Part shown: piece by piece, positions 1 to 10,894 of the stretch | Layout of the letters: every line of letters begins with the position of its first letter | Numbering within the stretch: the first letter of the stretch is position 1 | Source of the DNA: Morella rubra | Lineage: Eukaryota; Streptophyta; Magnoliopsida; Fagales; Myricaceae | DNA length: 64,000 nt | NCBI GenBank assembly: GCA_003952965.2 | Contig: CM025854.1 | Coordinates: forward strand, 706,730-770,729 | Direction of reading: 5' to 3' | Made by a program: the position numbers and the translations under genes | The notes under the pieces: model-generated | What the model was told of the DNA's origin: nothing | What the model saw: the letters and a program-made list of their open reading frames with translations, nothing else | Database searches by the model: none

Positions 1-13
1 GCGCCAAAAAGAC

Positions 14-49
14 ATGAACCGAACGTTGCTGTCTTCGCAATACCTATAA
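14..49 (+). promoter_or_regulatory. Short upstream ORF abutting the PPR start
   Basis: An ATG at 14 opens an 11-codon frame (MNRTLLSSQYL) whose TAA stop at 47-49 shares its last base with the PPR start codon at 49-51 (TAATG). It is in a different frame from the main ORF. If the mRNA begins upstream of 14 it would be a uORF whose termination sits on the main start, a layout that can favour re-initiation. The transcript start lies outside what can be judged from the window, so this is an inference. Confidence 0.3.
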
Positions 50-3000
50 TGTTTCGCCGGTTCCTTACATGCACTCATAGGCGACTACCCTACGATTCAA
101 ACTCTGCTTTTACTCTATCCACTGTCTCAGCCATTCTACCACAAGACAATCGTATTTTCCTCAAACCTCAAACTCTAGCAAATCACTTTAGACCATCACC
201 TACTTCGATCCCATTGCAAAGCTTAATTGATCAGTACAAAACATCCCAGTCCCAGCTTAAAGCGTCACCCATCTCATCACAGGTTTCGTATTTCGGTTCC
301 GAAACGCGTGAATTTCTTGTTAATCGATACCGAGAATCTTGTTGTTCGGAAGATGCAAAAGAGCTTCATTTGCAAATTATCAAAACTGGGTTTGACAATG
401 ATTTGTTTTTATGCAATACCCTGATTAATGTCTACGTCAGAAACAGTGAGCTGGTTTCAGCGCGTAATTTGTTTGATGAAATGACCGGGAGAAATTTGGT
501 TACGTGGGCTTGTTTGATTTCGGGTTACACCCAGAATGACGTGCCTGATGAGGCATGCGCACTTTTCAAGAAAATGATTTCGGAGGGCTTTTGCCCAAAT
601 CACTATGCTTTTGGCAGTGCTCTTCGAGCTTGCCAAAAACATGGATCACGCGGGGTTAAATTTGGGATGCAAATTCATGGGTTAATTTCAAAAACCCACT
701 ACGCATTTGATTTAGTGGTATGTAACGTGCTGATCTCGATGTATGGGAATTGTCTGGGGGCTGATGATGATGCTCTCCGTGTTTTTGATCATATAGAGAA
801 CAGAAATTCGATATCATGGAATTCTATTATTTCAGTATATTCTCAAAGAGGAGACGCAACTTCTGCTTTTGAACTCTTCTCAAGAATGCAACAGCAGGGA
901 TTCAGTACAAAACCTAACGAGTACACTTTTGGAAGCTTAATAACCGCTGCTTCTTCATCAGTTGATTCTGGTTTGAGTCTGCTTAGGCAGCTACTCACCA
1001 TGGTTAAGAAGTCTGGATATCTTGGGGATCTGTATGTTGGCAGTGCTTTCATAAGTAGGTTTGCCCAGTTTGGACTTAATGATTATGCTAAGCAGGTTTT
1101 TGAACAGATGGGGGAGAGGAATGCAGTCTCCATGAATGGTTTAATGGTTGGATTGGTGAGGCAAAAACAAGGAGAAGAAGCAACTGAGGTTTTCAAGGAG
1201 ATGAGAAACTTGGTTGATATCAATCTTGATTCATATGTGATTCTGTTAAATGCTTTTTCTGAATTCACTGCATTGGAGGATGGCAAAAGAAAGGGTTCAG
1301 AGGTCCATGCATATGTAATACGAACTGGCTTAATTGATATCAAGCATGAAATTGGGAATGGGCTGGTTAATATGTATGCTAAATGTGGTGCTATTGTTGA
1401 TGCTTGCTCTGTTTTTAGACTCATGGTTCATAAGGATTCTGTCTCGTGGAACACCATGATCTCTGGCCTTGACCAGAATGAGTGTTTTGAAGATGCAGTT
1501 GTTAGCTTCTGTGAAATGAAGAGAACTGGATTGCTGCCTGCAAATTTTACATTGATTAGTACTTTGAGTTCATGTGCAAGCTTGGGGTGGAAGATGCTGG
1601 GACAACAAATACATTGTGAGGGATTTAAATTGGGACTTGATCTGGATGTTTCAGTTTCTAATGCTCTTATTGCAATGTACGCTGAAACTGGATTTCTTAC
1701 AGAATCTGAGAAAGTATTCTCCTTGATGCCAGAGTATGATCAAGTTTCATGGAATTCAGTAATTGGGGCTTTTTCGGATTCAGAGGTATCAGTTGTAGAA
1801 GCTGTAAAATATTTATTGAACATGATGCGAGCTGGATGGAGTCTTACCCGAGTGAGCTTTATCAATATTCTTGCAGCAGTGTCATCTCTTTCACTTCAAC
1901 AACTGGTCCATCAGATTCACAGTCTGGCAATAAAATACTGTGTGGCAAATGACGCTGCTATTGAGAATGCACTTTTGGCTTGTTATGGGAAGTGTGGGGA
2001 AATAAATGAATGTGAGAAGATCTTTTCTAGGATGTCTGGAAGGAGGGATGATGTAAGTTGGAATTCTATGATTTCTGGGTACATACATAACGAAATATTG
2101 CACAAGGCTATGGATTTAGTCTGGTTTATGATGCAGAGGGGTCAGAGATTGGACTGTTTCACCTTTGCCACTGTTCTCAGTGCTTGTGCCTCTGTTGCAA
2201 CACTAGAGCGTGGCATGGAAGTCCATGCCTGCGCGATAAGAGCTTGTTTGGAATCTGATGTGGTGGTTGGCAGTGCCCTTATCGACATGTATACCAAATG
2301 TGGAAGAGTGGATTATGCTTCAAGATTTTTCCAAATGATGCCCTTGAGGAATGTGTATTCTTGGAATTCAATGATATCAGGCTATTCACGCCATGGACAT
2401 GGACACAAAGCTTTGGATCTTTTTGCACAAATGAAGTTAAAGGGTCAACCACCAGATCACGTCACATTTGTTGGGGTCTTATCAGCTTGTAGCCATGTGG
2501 GTTTGGTGGACGAAGGGTTTAACCATTTCGGTTCCATGAGTGAAGTATATGGTTTGGCTCCTCGGGTTGAGCACTTTTCATGTATGGTGGATCTCCTTGG
2601 GCGGGCAGGTGAACTTAAGAAGATAGAGGACTTCATCAATAAGATGCCAATCAAACCGAATATTCTGATTTGGAGGACAGTTTTAGGGGCTTGCTGCCGA
2701 GTTAATGGTCGTAACACAGAGCTAGGTCAGAGGGCTGCTGAAATGCTTCTGGAGTTGGAACCTCAAAATGCTGTTAACTATGTGCTTCTTTCTAACATGT
2801 ATGCTTCTGGAGGGAAGTGGGAAGATGTGGCAAAGGCTAGAATGGCAATGAGGAAAGCTGCCGTAAAGAAGGAAGCTGGGTGTAGTTGGGTGACCATGAA
2901 GGATGGTGTTCATGTGTTTGTTGCTGGAGATAAATCACACCCAGAGAAAGAGTTGATATATGAAAAAGTACAGGAACTCAACAGAAAAATGAGAGATGCT

Positions 3001-3279
3001 GGATATGTTCCAGAGACAAAATTTTCCCTATATGATCTTGAACCGGAGAACAAGGAAGAACTCCTTAGCTATCACAGCGAGAAACTTGCGGTTGCTTTTG
3101 TTCTCACCCGCAAATCAGGGCTGCCTATAAGGATAATGAAAAATCTCCGTGTTTGTGGTGACTGCCACACAGCCTTTAAATATATTTCGAAGATTGTTGG
3201 TAGGCAAGTAGTATTAAGGGATTCAAACAGATTCCATCATTTTGCTGATGGGAAGTGTTCGTGTGGGGATTACTGGTAA
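49..3279 (+). CDS. MEF7: PPR protein, DYW class (At5g09950 / MEF7-like)
   Basis: Intact intronless ORF of 1076 residues. It is a PLS-type pentatricopeptide repeat protein: motifs such as VSWNTMISG, NALIAMYAE, GSALIDMYTKCG and VTFVGVLSACSHVG recur every 30-35 residues from about residue 115 to 890. E/E+ motifs follow, then a C-terminal DYW deaminase domain. The deaminase signature is visible: HSEK (H1009, E1011), CGDCH (C1036, C1039), and the terminal HHFADGKCSCGDYW with C1070 and C1072, ending in the diagnostic DYW tripeptide. Such proteins bind organelle transcripts and convert specific C to U. The N-terminus is rich in R, S and T with few acidic residues, as in organelle targeting sequences. 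The order of repeats resembles Arabidopsis At5g09950 (MEF7, a mitochondrial editing factor). The N-terminal extension is somewhat longer than I recall for that protein. The symbol rests on remembered similarity and orthology was not tested. Confidence 0.88.
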   Translation: MFRRFLTCTHRRLPYDSNSAFTLSTVSAILPQDNRIFLKPQTLANHFRPSPTSIPLQSLIDQYKTSQSQLKASPISSQVSYFGSETREFLVNRYRESCCSEDAKELHLQIIKTGFDNDLFLCNTLINVYVRNSELVSARNLFDEMTGRNLVTWACLISGYTQNDVPDEACALFKKMISEGFCPNHYAFGSALRACQKHGSRGVKFGMQIHGLISKTHYAFDLVVCNVLISMYGNCLGADDDALRVFDHIENRNSISWNSIISVYSQRGDATSAFELFSRMQQQGFSTKPNEYTFGSLITAASSSVDSGLSLLRQLLTMVKKSGYLGDLYVGSAFISRFAQFGLNDYAKQVFEQMGERNAVSMNGLMVGLVRQKQGEEATEVFKEMRNLVDINLDSYVILLNAFSEFTALEDGKRKGSEVHAYVIRTGLIDIKHEIGNGLVNMYAKCGAIVDACSVFRLMVHKDSVSWNTMISGLDQNECFEDAVVSFCEMKRTGLLPANFTLISTLSSCASLGWKMLGQQIHCEGFKLGLDLDVSVSNALIAMYAETGFLTESEKVFSLMPEYDQVSWNSVIGAFSDSEVSVVEAVKYLLNMMRAGWSLTRVSFINILAAVSSLSLQQLVHQIHSLAIKYCVANDAAIENALLACYGKCGEINECEKIFSRMSGRRDDVSWNSMISGYIHNEILHKAMDLVWFMMQRGQRLDCFTFATVLSACASVATLERGMEVHACAIRACLESDVVVGSALIDMYTKCGRVDYASRFFQMMPLRNVYSWNSMISGYSRHGHGHKALDLFAQMKLKGQPPDHVTFVGVLSACSHVGLVDEGFNHFGSMSEVYGLAPRVEHFSCMVDLLGRAGELKKIEDFINKMPIKPNILIWRTVLGACCRVNGRNTELGQRAAEMLLELEPQNAVNYVLLSNMYASGGKWEDVAKARMAMRKAAVKKEAGCSWVTMKDGVHVFVAGDKSHPEKELIYEKVQELNRKMRDAGYVPETKFSLYDLEPENKEELLSYHSEKLAVAFVLTRKSGLPIRIMKNLRVCGDCHTAFKYISKIVGRQVVLRDSNRFHHFADGKCSCGDYW

Positions 3280-4236
3280 TTGACTATGGAGACTTCGAAA
3301 AGTTGGAAGTTGTATTCAATTTTTCAGGAGACATGATGAGACGCCCTCGTTCATTTTTTTTCTCTATTTACTGAAGCTGTAATGTTTCTAGGGTGGAGAA
3401 TAAGGCACAGTCAACAGAATTTTACAGATGGATCTCTTTCTCACGTGTCCCCCAATTTTTTAGAATGTTATGCTCGAGGGGATCTCTTTTGCATTTGTGT
3501 TCTATCAGTAGATCCTACTCTCATATAGAGGCACGAAGATGCTATTTATATCACTCTTGCTGCAGCCATTTAGAATGTGTGCAGGGCAATGCATAATAGG
3601 TCTTTAGGTAAAGTCTCTATTTCTAAGCAAAGACATCCTGACATCTTTCTGGAAGGGCAGTTTTAGCGTCCTGTTATGTTGCTGGCTGTCTGCGGATGCT
3701 ACAATAGAGGAGTTTCTCAGATGCTCGTCTCATGGATGTTTAGTGCAAACAAGAAGGGCTGCACAGAGAGCTACTGGGCTGAACTTTTGGACTGGCAGTC
3801 ACTTGAAAAAGTTTATTACCTTTTTTGTACCTTTCGGAATCTTTGATTTCTTTTTTTTTTTTTGTAAATATGAGTCAGATTAGCCTCATTGGTGATGCTG
3901 ACTAGTGTTACAATGCTTCATGTGAAGCTGGCTGAATTACAATACTCGGGCTTAACTCATTTGGCTTTGAGTCAATTTTGGTTAACTTTAGGAAAACTTG
4001 TGGAAAAAAGTGTTTGCAAACTAAGATTTTTTAAGAATTTCGGGAATGTCTTTAAAATTGAGGTAGATTAAAGTTTAAAGTTTTATTGAATTTTGAAAAA
4101 AAAAATATATACATATATATAATAAAAATTAAAATTTTATGAGAGTTGATGAAAAGAAAAGAGAAATTATTCAAGTAAATTTTTTATATTTATTTTAATA
4201 AAAATAATAATTTGATAGAAAAAAAGTGATTTTAAA
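3280..4236. other. Downstream region of the PPR gene, no gene seen
   Basis: Probable 3' UTR followed by intergenic DNA. It contains a T-run near 3851-3863 and turns very AT-rich after about 4040. The stretch about 4140-4230 resembles, in reverse complement, the AT-rich sequence at about 18960-19035, so it is probably part of a dispersed repeat family. No coding signal was recognised. Confidence 0.6.
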
Positions 4237-4626
4237 ATTTTATTAGGGAAAAATACACTTTTCACCCACGAACTACCATATATTTTACACTTTGCACTCT
4301 AAACTACCAATTTTGACACATTGCACCCTTTAACTACCAATTTTTAACACTTTACACCCTTTATTAAATTTTCAAACTAAAATGACGATAATGTCCTTAG
4401 ATATTGTTGTCAATTCATTAATTTCTCAAGGGTATTATTGTCAAATGAAGGGTGCAAAGTGTTTAATATTAGTAGTTGGAGGGTGTAATGTGTCAAAGTG
4501 GGTAGTTTAGGGTGCAAAATGTATAACATTGGTAGTTCGAGGGTGCAATGTCTTAAAGATGGTAGTTTGCGGTGTAATGTGTCACTACTCCGGTAGTTTG
4601 AAAAGTGTATTTTTTCCATTTTATTA
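4237..4626. mobile_element. Mutator-like MITE with 9-bp target duplication
   Basis: The element spans 4246-4617 (372 bp). It begins GGGAAAAATACACTTTTCA and its reverse-complemented end begins GGAAAAAATACACTTTTCA. Both ends continue into a longer imperfect inverted repeat built from 'AACTACC' and 'GGGTGCAA' motifs around a centre near 4410. It is flanked by identical 9-bp direct repeats ATTTTATTA at 4237-4245 and 4618-4626. Nine-bp duplications with long inverted repeats are typical of Mutator-like elements. There is no coding capacity, so it is a non-autonomous copy. Confidence 0.85.
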
Positions 4627-6305
4627 TTACGTGAATTAACAAAGCCGGATTCCTCTGGTAGGACCCACAAAACAGGGCCGTACCACACATGAGCCAGTCC
4701 AGCAAGTCTCCTCACTCTTCAGTCTTCAGCACTAATAGCCCAACACCCAGCTTAGCAGTCGCCACGTCATCCCGAGGCCTACAAAAGACATGTCCATGAG
4801 CTTTACTGGGCATATTTATCGGACCTGGACCTGGACCTTTACCTTGTACTGTTGTGCTATTTCTACAACAACACGTTTGGTAAAACCACTGAAGAGGGCG
4901 ATAAGGAGCCCAAAGCATAAACAAAAACGGAGGATCTGAGAAGGGTATTAGGGTTTGTATTATTTTTCACGAAGGGTTTCATCCCGGTGCGTAATTTTCG
5001 TCCGATTAATATCTTTCTGCGGATAACTTTTGCTCTAGCTACCTTAATGTCGTATTCTTTCACTAAATTCTTTCCAATAATGTATTGTTTTCGTCTCTCA
5101 GTACCTGCAGGTGCTCTGCAGTGTCACATTTTTCAAGACAGAGAAATTACAATCATTTGAGGTCAGGTCTTTTTTTTTTTTTTTTTTTTTTCTCGCAATT
5201 GTCTTAACTGGGTACTTGCGCTATTCGGGTTGAACGCGTAATTCCGTTCTTTGCTGTTTTTAGCTTGGAAGCTTACTTTAGGGTTTTTATCGCTCTGTTT
5301 TTCGTTCTCTGTTCGGGCTTGGTCTGTTCCATTTTGCTTAGACCTATCGAGTTTTCTGTGTAATTGTGGTACATAAACATAAACAATACCAAGCTGAATT
5401 TAGGTCTTTACTTGGTCCTGTTGGTTTTATCTTTCTGTATACCAAACTAAATATTGACTCAGCTGAATATGTATGTTTCTAAAGAGTCATTGGGTGAAGT
5501 GCCTACGATGTGCTTTACTTCATTTTTCATTTCTGAGTTAGGTGTGACTGGAACCACATTGTCGAGGAAAATCGAATGGTTCCATTGTTATCTGGTCATA
5601 ACTGAACGGTACATATGCTGGCGAAGCATCTTGTCCGTCCCTCCATTTCTATTTTGTCTTCTTCAGCAATTGGGTGCTAAAACTGAGGATAATCTAAGAT
5701 GTTGTTTTCGATCTTCCGTGTTTTAGACATTTTGCTTTTCCAGAGTCTGATTAAACCGCCACAGTAAGAAGGATGGATGGCTTAAGAGTAACTTAAGTCG
5801 GGCTCTGTGTTTTCCCTTTTGCCAACTTATGAGTATTCCAAAAATGCAGTTGAATTTCTTTTTTCTTTCCTATTGATTCCTGAAGCAGAGCATCAAGAGA
5901 AAAGGGAGGGGGGGGGGGTTGCCACTTTCGTAGTCTGCTTTGAATTCGGTCTGCGCTGTTTCTTGATGAAATAATTCTTAACTTATGCATTGAAAAGTTC
6001 ATTTTAGAAGACTCACGTTCTAATACTTGAAAGCTCCATGGTTGACAAGAAAACAAGCAAACATATGAAAGGAAGCATGCAAAGGGAGCAAAATTGTGAT
6101 GTATTTCGGTGGGTTTAGTTGCTGTACAATCAGACAAATGCAGAAAACAGATTCACTCAATTAATAAAAATAGCTGTAATTACTTTTGTTTGAGTGAATG
6201 TCCTCCTTTTCTTCATCCTAAATTATTGTGTTATGTTTTCCTCATTTTCCCAGAAACCAAGTGGAAGGAGAAGAGTTTAGGTATATTTTTTCATTTTCTC
6301 ATGAA
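4627..6305 (+). other. Promoter, 5' UTR and leader intron of the FRS10-like gene
   Basis: No protein-coding signal. A leader exon probably lies around 4900-5165. A pyrimidine-rich tract with AG at 6252-6253 (TTTTCCCAG) is a good 3' splice site, placing the last leader exon from 6254 to the start codon at 6306. Long T (about 5169-5190) and G (about 5910-5919) homopolymers occur inside the presumed leader intron. The transcription start and the leader donor site could not be fixed. Confidence 0.5.
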
Positions 6306-6309
6306 ATGA
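6301..6309 (+). promoter_or_regulatory. Two-codon upstream ORF overlapping the FRS10-like start
   Basis: The sequence ATGAAATGACGATG holds ATG-AAA-TGA at 6301-6309. Its stop overlaps the main ATG at 6306-6308, and a second in-frame ATG follows at 6312. Initiation at 6301 would terminate almost at once on top of the true start. Which ATG is used cannot be read from sequence. The match of M-x-x-K-P to the Arabidopsis FRS10 N-terminus favours 6306. Confidence 0.35.
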
Positions 6310-8618
6310 CGATGAAGCCATCAAATAACATCTGGATTCGACGCCAACAGTGCCCATGCAGAGATTGGAAGTGTTATATAAAGTATGAAGGAGATGATCA
6401 GACTTCAGTGAGCTCTCAGCTAGTGAAGAGTGAAACAATGTCATCTTCGTTATCCGAAGCAGTCTTTACTCCTTATGTGGGTCAAATTTTCAAAAGTGAT
6501 GATGATGCCTTTGAATATTATAGCAATTTTGCCCGTAAGAATGGGTTTTCGATTCGAAAAGCACGCTCAACTGAAAGCCAAAATTTAGGGATATATAGAC
6601 GAGATTTTGTTTGTTATCGGTCAGGGTTCAATCAACCAAGAAAAAAGGCCAATGTGGAGCATCCAAGGGAGCGTAAATCAGTACGATGTGGATGCGATGC
6701 AAAGTTGTATTTGACAAAGGAAATCGTTGATGGTGTTACTCAATGGTATGTTTCACAGTTTAGTAATGTTCATAACCATGAACTATTGGAAGATGACCAA
6801 GTTCGCCTACTTCCTGCTTATCGGAAAATCCAGGAGGCTGATCAAGAACGCATTCTTTTACTCTCCAAAGCTGGATTTCCTGTGAACCGGATTGTGAAAG
6901 TGTTGGAGTTAGAAAAAGGAGTTCAGCCTGGTCAATTGCCCTTCATAGAGAAGGATGTTAGAAATTTTGTTCGAACTTGTAAAAAGACTGTACAAGAAAA
7001 TGATGCTTTGCTCACTGAGAAAAGGGAAAATGATACGCTAGAGCTTGTTGAAGCCTGCAAGGCTATGACAGAGAGGGATCCTGATTTTGTTTACGACTAT
7101 ACTACAGATGAAAACGATAAGGTTGAAAATATTGCATGGTCATATGGTGACTCTGTCCGTGCATATACAGTATTTGGGGATGTAGTTACTTTTGACACCA
7201 TGTATCGTTCTATTACGTATGGATTACTCCTTGGAGTGTGGTTCGGTATAGATAATCATGGCAAGGCAATTTTCTTTGGATGTGTTTTGCTACAAGAAGA
7301 AAACTCTCATTCATTTGCATGGGCCTTACAGGTTTGTGGATGCAAATTCGTATGACCAATTTGCATCTATCTTCATTTAACATTAATGATTTTCTCTTTT
7401 GCAACAGACTTTTGTTCGATTTATGAGAGGAAGATGCCCACAGACAATTCTAACCGATATAGATTCAGGGCTCAGAGAGGCCATAGCAAGGGAATTGCCA
7501 AACACTAAACATGTGGTTTGTATATGGCATATTCTGTCCAAGTTATCCAGTTGGTTCTCCTTGCCTCTTGGATCCCAGTACGCAGATTTTAAAGCTGACT
7601 TCAATATGTTGTGTCACCTGGAGAGTGTAGAAGATTTTGAACATCAGTGGAATCTTTTGGTTGCTCGGTTTGGACTTGTTTCGGATAAGCATATAGCATT
7701 ACTGTTTTCATATCGAGCCTCCTGGGCAGTTTCCTACATTAGAAGTTATTTTGTGGCTCGTATGTTGACCGCAGAGTTTTCACAATCTCTAGACTCATTC
7801 TTGAAAAGAATCTTGAGTGCACAGACGTGTTTGCAAGTATTCTTTGAGCAGGTATGCTGATCCCATGACTAGGTTTCTCTCTCTTCAAACCACCTCCCCC
7901 CCCCCCCCCCCCCCCTCCCTCCCTCTCTTTTCTTTCATTTGTTTCAAACTTTGGGTGGTGGTTGCCCCAACTATTTGAGGAACTGTGCAAGATTTCTTTT
8001 TGGATCCTGCAGGTTGGAATTGCTACCAATCTTCAAAGTCAAACAAGAGAAGAAGTGCATTATATGCATATTAAGACCTGCATGCCCATTGAAGAACATG
8101 CAAGAAGTATTCTTACACCTTATGCTTTCAATGTGTTACAACACGAAATTATGCTTTCAATGCAGTATGCTACAACAGAAATGGCAAATGGATCCTATCT
8201 TGTGCGACACTATAGGAAAATGGATGGCGAGTTTCTGGTTATATGGATACCAGACAATGAGCAAATTCACTGTTCCTGCAAGGAATTTGAACATTCGGGA
8301 ACATTATGCAGGCATTCTCTTCGAGTTCTTGCAGTGAAGAACTACTTTGAACTCCCAGAAAGATATTTTCTGCATCGTTGGCGGTTAGAGAGTTCTTTAG
8401 TTCCTATGGGTGTTGAAAATGCTCAAATCAGTAGCGAGGAGTGTGCTCAAGCTTTTCATTCTGTTGCTGCAACTTTATTGACGGAGTCATTGATCTCCAA
8501 GGAACGTTTTGATTACGTCCATAGAGAACTTGCTGGACTACTCGAGCATGTTAGAAATATGCCCGTTGTTGATGAATTTGCTTTGAATATAGCACCTAAC
8601 AATGTCAGCGAATCTTAG
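6306..8618 (+). CDS. FRS10: FAR1-related sequence 10-like transcription factor (3 exons)
   Basis: Exons 6306-7331, 7408-7851 and 8013-8618, all junctions phase 0 with GT-AG borders, give a 691-residue protein. FAR1-related proteins are nuclear regulators domesticated from MULE transposases; FHY3/FAR1 act in phytochrome A signalling. Domains seen: an N-terminal FAR1 zinc-binding DNA-binding domain (about 69-160; C103, C128, C130, H156, H158), a MULE transposase-type core (about 290-460; FDTMY with D297 and TILTD with D359), and a SWIM zinc finger (C577, C579, C589, H591; CSCKEFEHSGTLCRH). The start MTMKPSNNIWIRRQQCPC aligns well with Arabidopsis FRS10 (At5g28530), a closer match than FRS11, and fixes the start. 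Intron 2 contains a 20-C run at 7896-7915. No frameshifts were seen. Target genes cannot be inferred. Confidence 0.9.
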
Positions 8619-10894
8619 GTTTGATGACTTAGCAAGAGGTGGTTAATGTGATGCAAGTGCTTCGCTTGGGGCCCCATTTAGAAGGGCATGTAGGTACTCG
8701 TGGTAGATGAAAGGAGATCATGCGAAAAGCACCAAGCAGTAAATACTGACACGTACAAGCTCATCCTTTTGATAGTTTCAAAGAAGAAGTTGGCGGGGAA
8801 GACAGATTTTTTTACAAGTACCCGGCAGTTTCATTATTTTTTTTTCTCCTCATTGTTTATTCCCTTCGATTATTTATTCACTGTGGAAAAGATTTGGGAG
8901 GGCTGAGTCTATGCTTTTGTAAATGTGTTTGCGTTTCTAACAATCTTGTTTAAAAGAGTGAGCAAAGAAGGTGCTGTTTATTCTTCCTGTGGATTGTTGC
9001 CCAATTTTCGCACAGGGAATGATGAGTATCTGATGCGACTTCACCTTTGTTCTAGACTGGATAATTGAAATGAACATCACAGCTCTGTATTCTTCTTCTG
9101 TACATGTGAGTTCATCAGCTGTGGTCAATAAGGTCTGCAGTACTGTGGCCTTTGATGGATTTAGAACGGTAAACAAGGATCCACGTGATATTCTTCACGT
9201 GTTAAGTACATAAATCTAGGTAGGTGTATTCTTTTTTCCGGCCACTAAATGAAAACAATACTTGCTCAAAACCATAATAAATGGAAACTAAAAAATCATG
9301 CAATTTCTTGTTTGAATTGTGATATGCAATTCGGAAAGAGAAAAACACGATAGTGCTCTATGCGTATTAAATAAAATTTATATGCCACAGAATCTGTCAA
9401 GATTCCAGTAGATATTGCTTTCCCCATTTTGAACCCTAAGGGGACAGGTAGCTCATTTTTTCTGAATTCCGTGTGTCTGTATCTTGTTAACCACTATCTG
9501 AGTTAAAATGTAATCGTGGGGTCATTTGTTGGGGAGCAGGTCCAATACAGCCTAAGCTCTTTGTCTCCCACAGTCCCACTGTGCCTGGTTCTTTGATTTG
9601 ATATGTCTCGGTAAATTCGGGACCAAGGAGACTTGGTCAAGCGCAGAGTCAGTATCGGTGGCGACATTTTCAAACGATTTCACTTTAATTTGTCTGTTTG
9701 CTTGTTTTCACTTTGCTTTAATCTCCATAGTATGTGCACGCAAGTCGGATTTTGAGTGAACCCGCGGCCTACGCCTTCCGGATGCTTGAGGGCCATGGGA
9801 ACCTGACAGAGAAGTTCACCACTGGAAAGAGATAGCACTGGTGGCTAAGCAGTATGTACATATAGCTTGGCTTTGCGCACAGAAACAACCTTAAGAACTT
9901 AGCCATTTGCCAACATGACCACAGATTCATCTCCCCTAAAAGAAAGTCATCTCTATGCGCAAAAAAGGATACAGATTATTTCTCTCTCTCTCTATTTATG
10001 TATTTTCTTTTGGGGGGTCTCTGTTTCAGTCTCTTTCCTTCTGGTGTGAAAAGGAATAATAAATAATTTGTTGGAATAACTCCTCTGCAATTGTCGTCTT
10101 CCGAAGGACTGGGTTGAAGTCAAGTGGGCACTTGCTAGGTAGCTGCTTACCAAGGGAACGGAAAGATCACATTCACATGCAGAAAACGAAGACCGTAAAA
10201 AGACATACTATGGAGAAAACCGATACGTGCGAGGATTGTGTTTGATTTGGCTGTTTGTGTCCTAAACCTTATTATTGTTAAAAAAATATAATTCAAATAA
10301 TAAAATATTCCTCTTCCTATCAATAATTATCTCCGTAACAAAAACATTATGGAACGAACTATTGCGTGTGTTGTTAACTGTGGTTGGCAGCATAGGCCAC
10401 CTTGATTTGTATCATTGTATTGTGATCTTTGCTTAGATGAAAAAAAAAAGGCCAAAATATCGCAGGTAAATTTGGAGGACTTCTGGCCCTTGCTTCCCAT
10501 GCATGGCCATTAGTCGTCGATTGAGACGCCAAGGCTGACGACAGCCTTGGCCTTCAAATATTTTCGGTTGATTCCTAGAAACCGACTCATGCTCTGCCTC
10601 TAAACATGATTAGCTCCACCAGTTATTTCATTTAGCTTAATGAAGACCCAAAATTTCCCATCCGCAGGCACTTAAGCCGAATCAGAGTAGGTACTTAACA
10701 TGAACTGAAACGTAGAGGGTTGGGGAAGTGAAATTCTACACAATATCTAGAGGCAAGCAAAGAAGGAAATTACAAATCAGAGACCCTTCTAAAAAAAGGG
10801 AAAACCAAATGACTGAGTTATACGAATCTTTTTGACTGGCTGATGACTAGCACACTATGGTTATAAGTTGCTAAAATTAAACCAAGATAAGCTG
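8619..10894. other. Intergenic region, mostly featureless
   Basis: 3' UTR of the FRS10-like gene, then intergenic sequence of mixed composition. It includes a short TC microsatellite near 9982 and a GC-richer, exon-like patch at 9731-9835 (listed separately). It ends at the stop codon of the minus-strand DUF761-type gene, so the two genes converge. No other gene was recognised. Confidence 0.55.
9731..9835 (+). other. Possible orphan last exon, family not recognised
   Basis: After a plausible acceptor (TTTAATCTCCATAG, ending 9730) an open frame of 34 codons runs to a TAG at 9833-9835. The peptide begins YVHASRILSEPAAYAFRMLE and ends FTTGKR. The composition is richer in GC than its surroundings and the amino-acid usage looks protein-like. 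No upstream partner exon was identified. It may be the 3' end of a small spliced gene, a gene relic, or chance. Confidence 0.25.
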
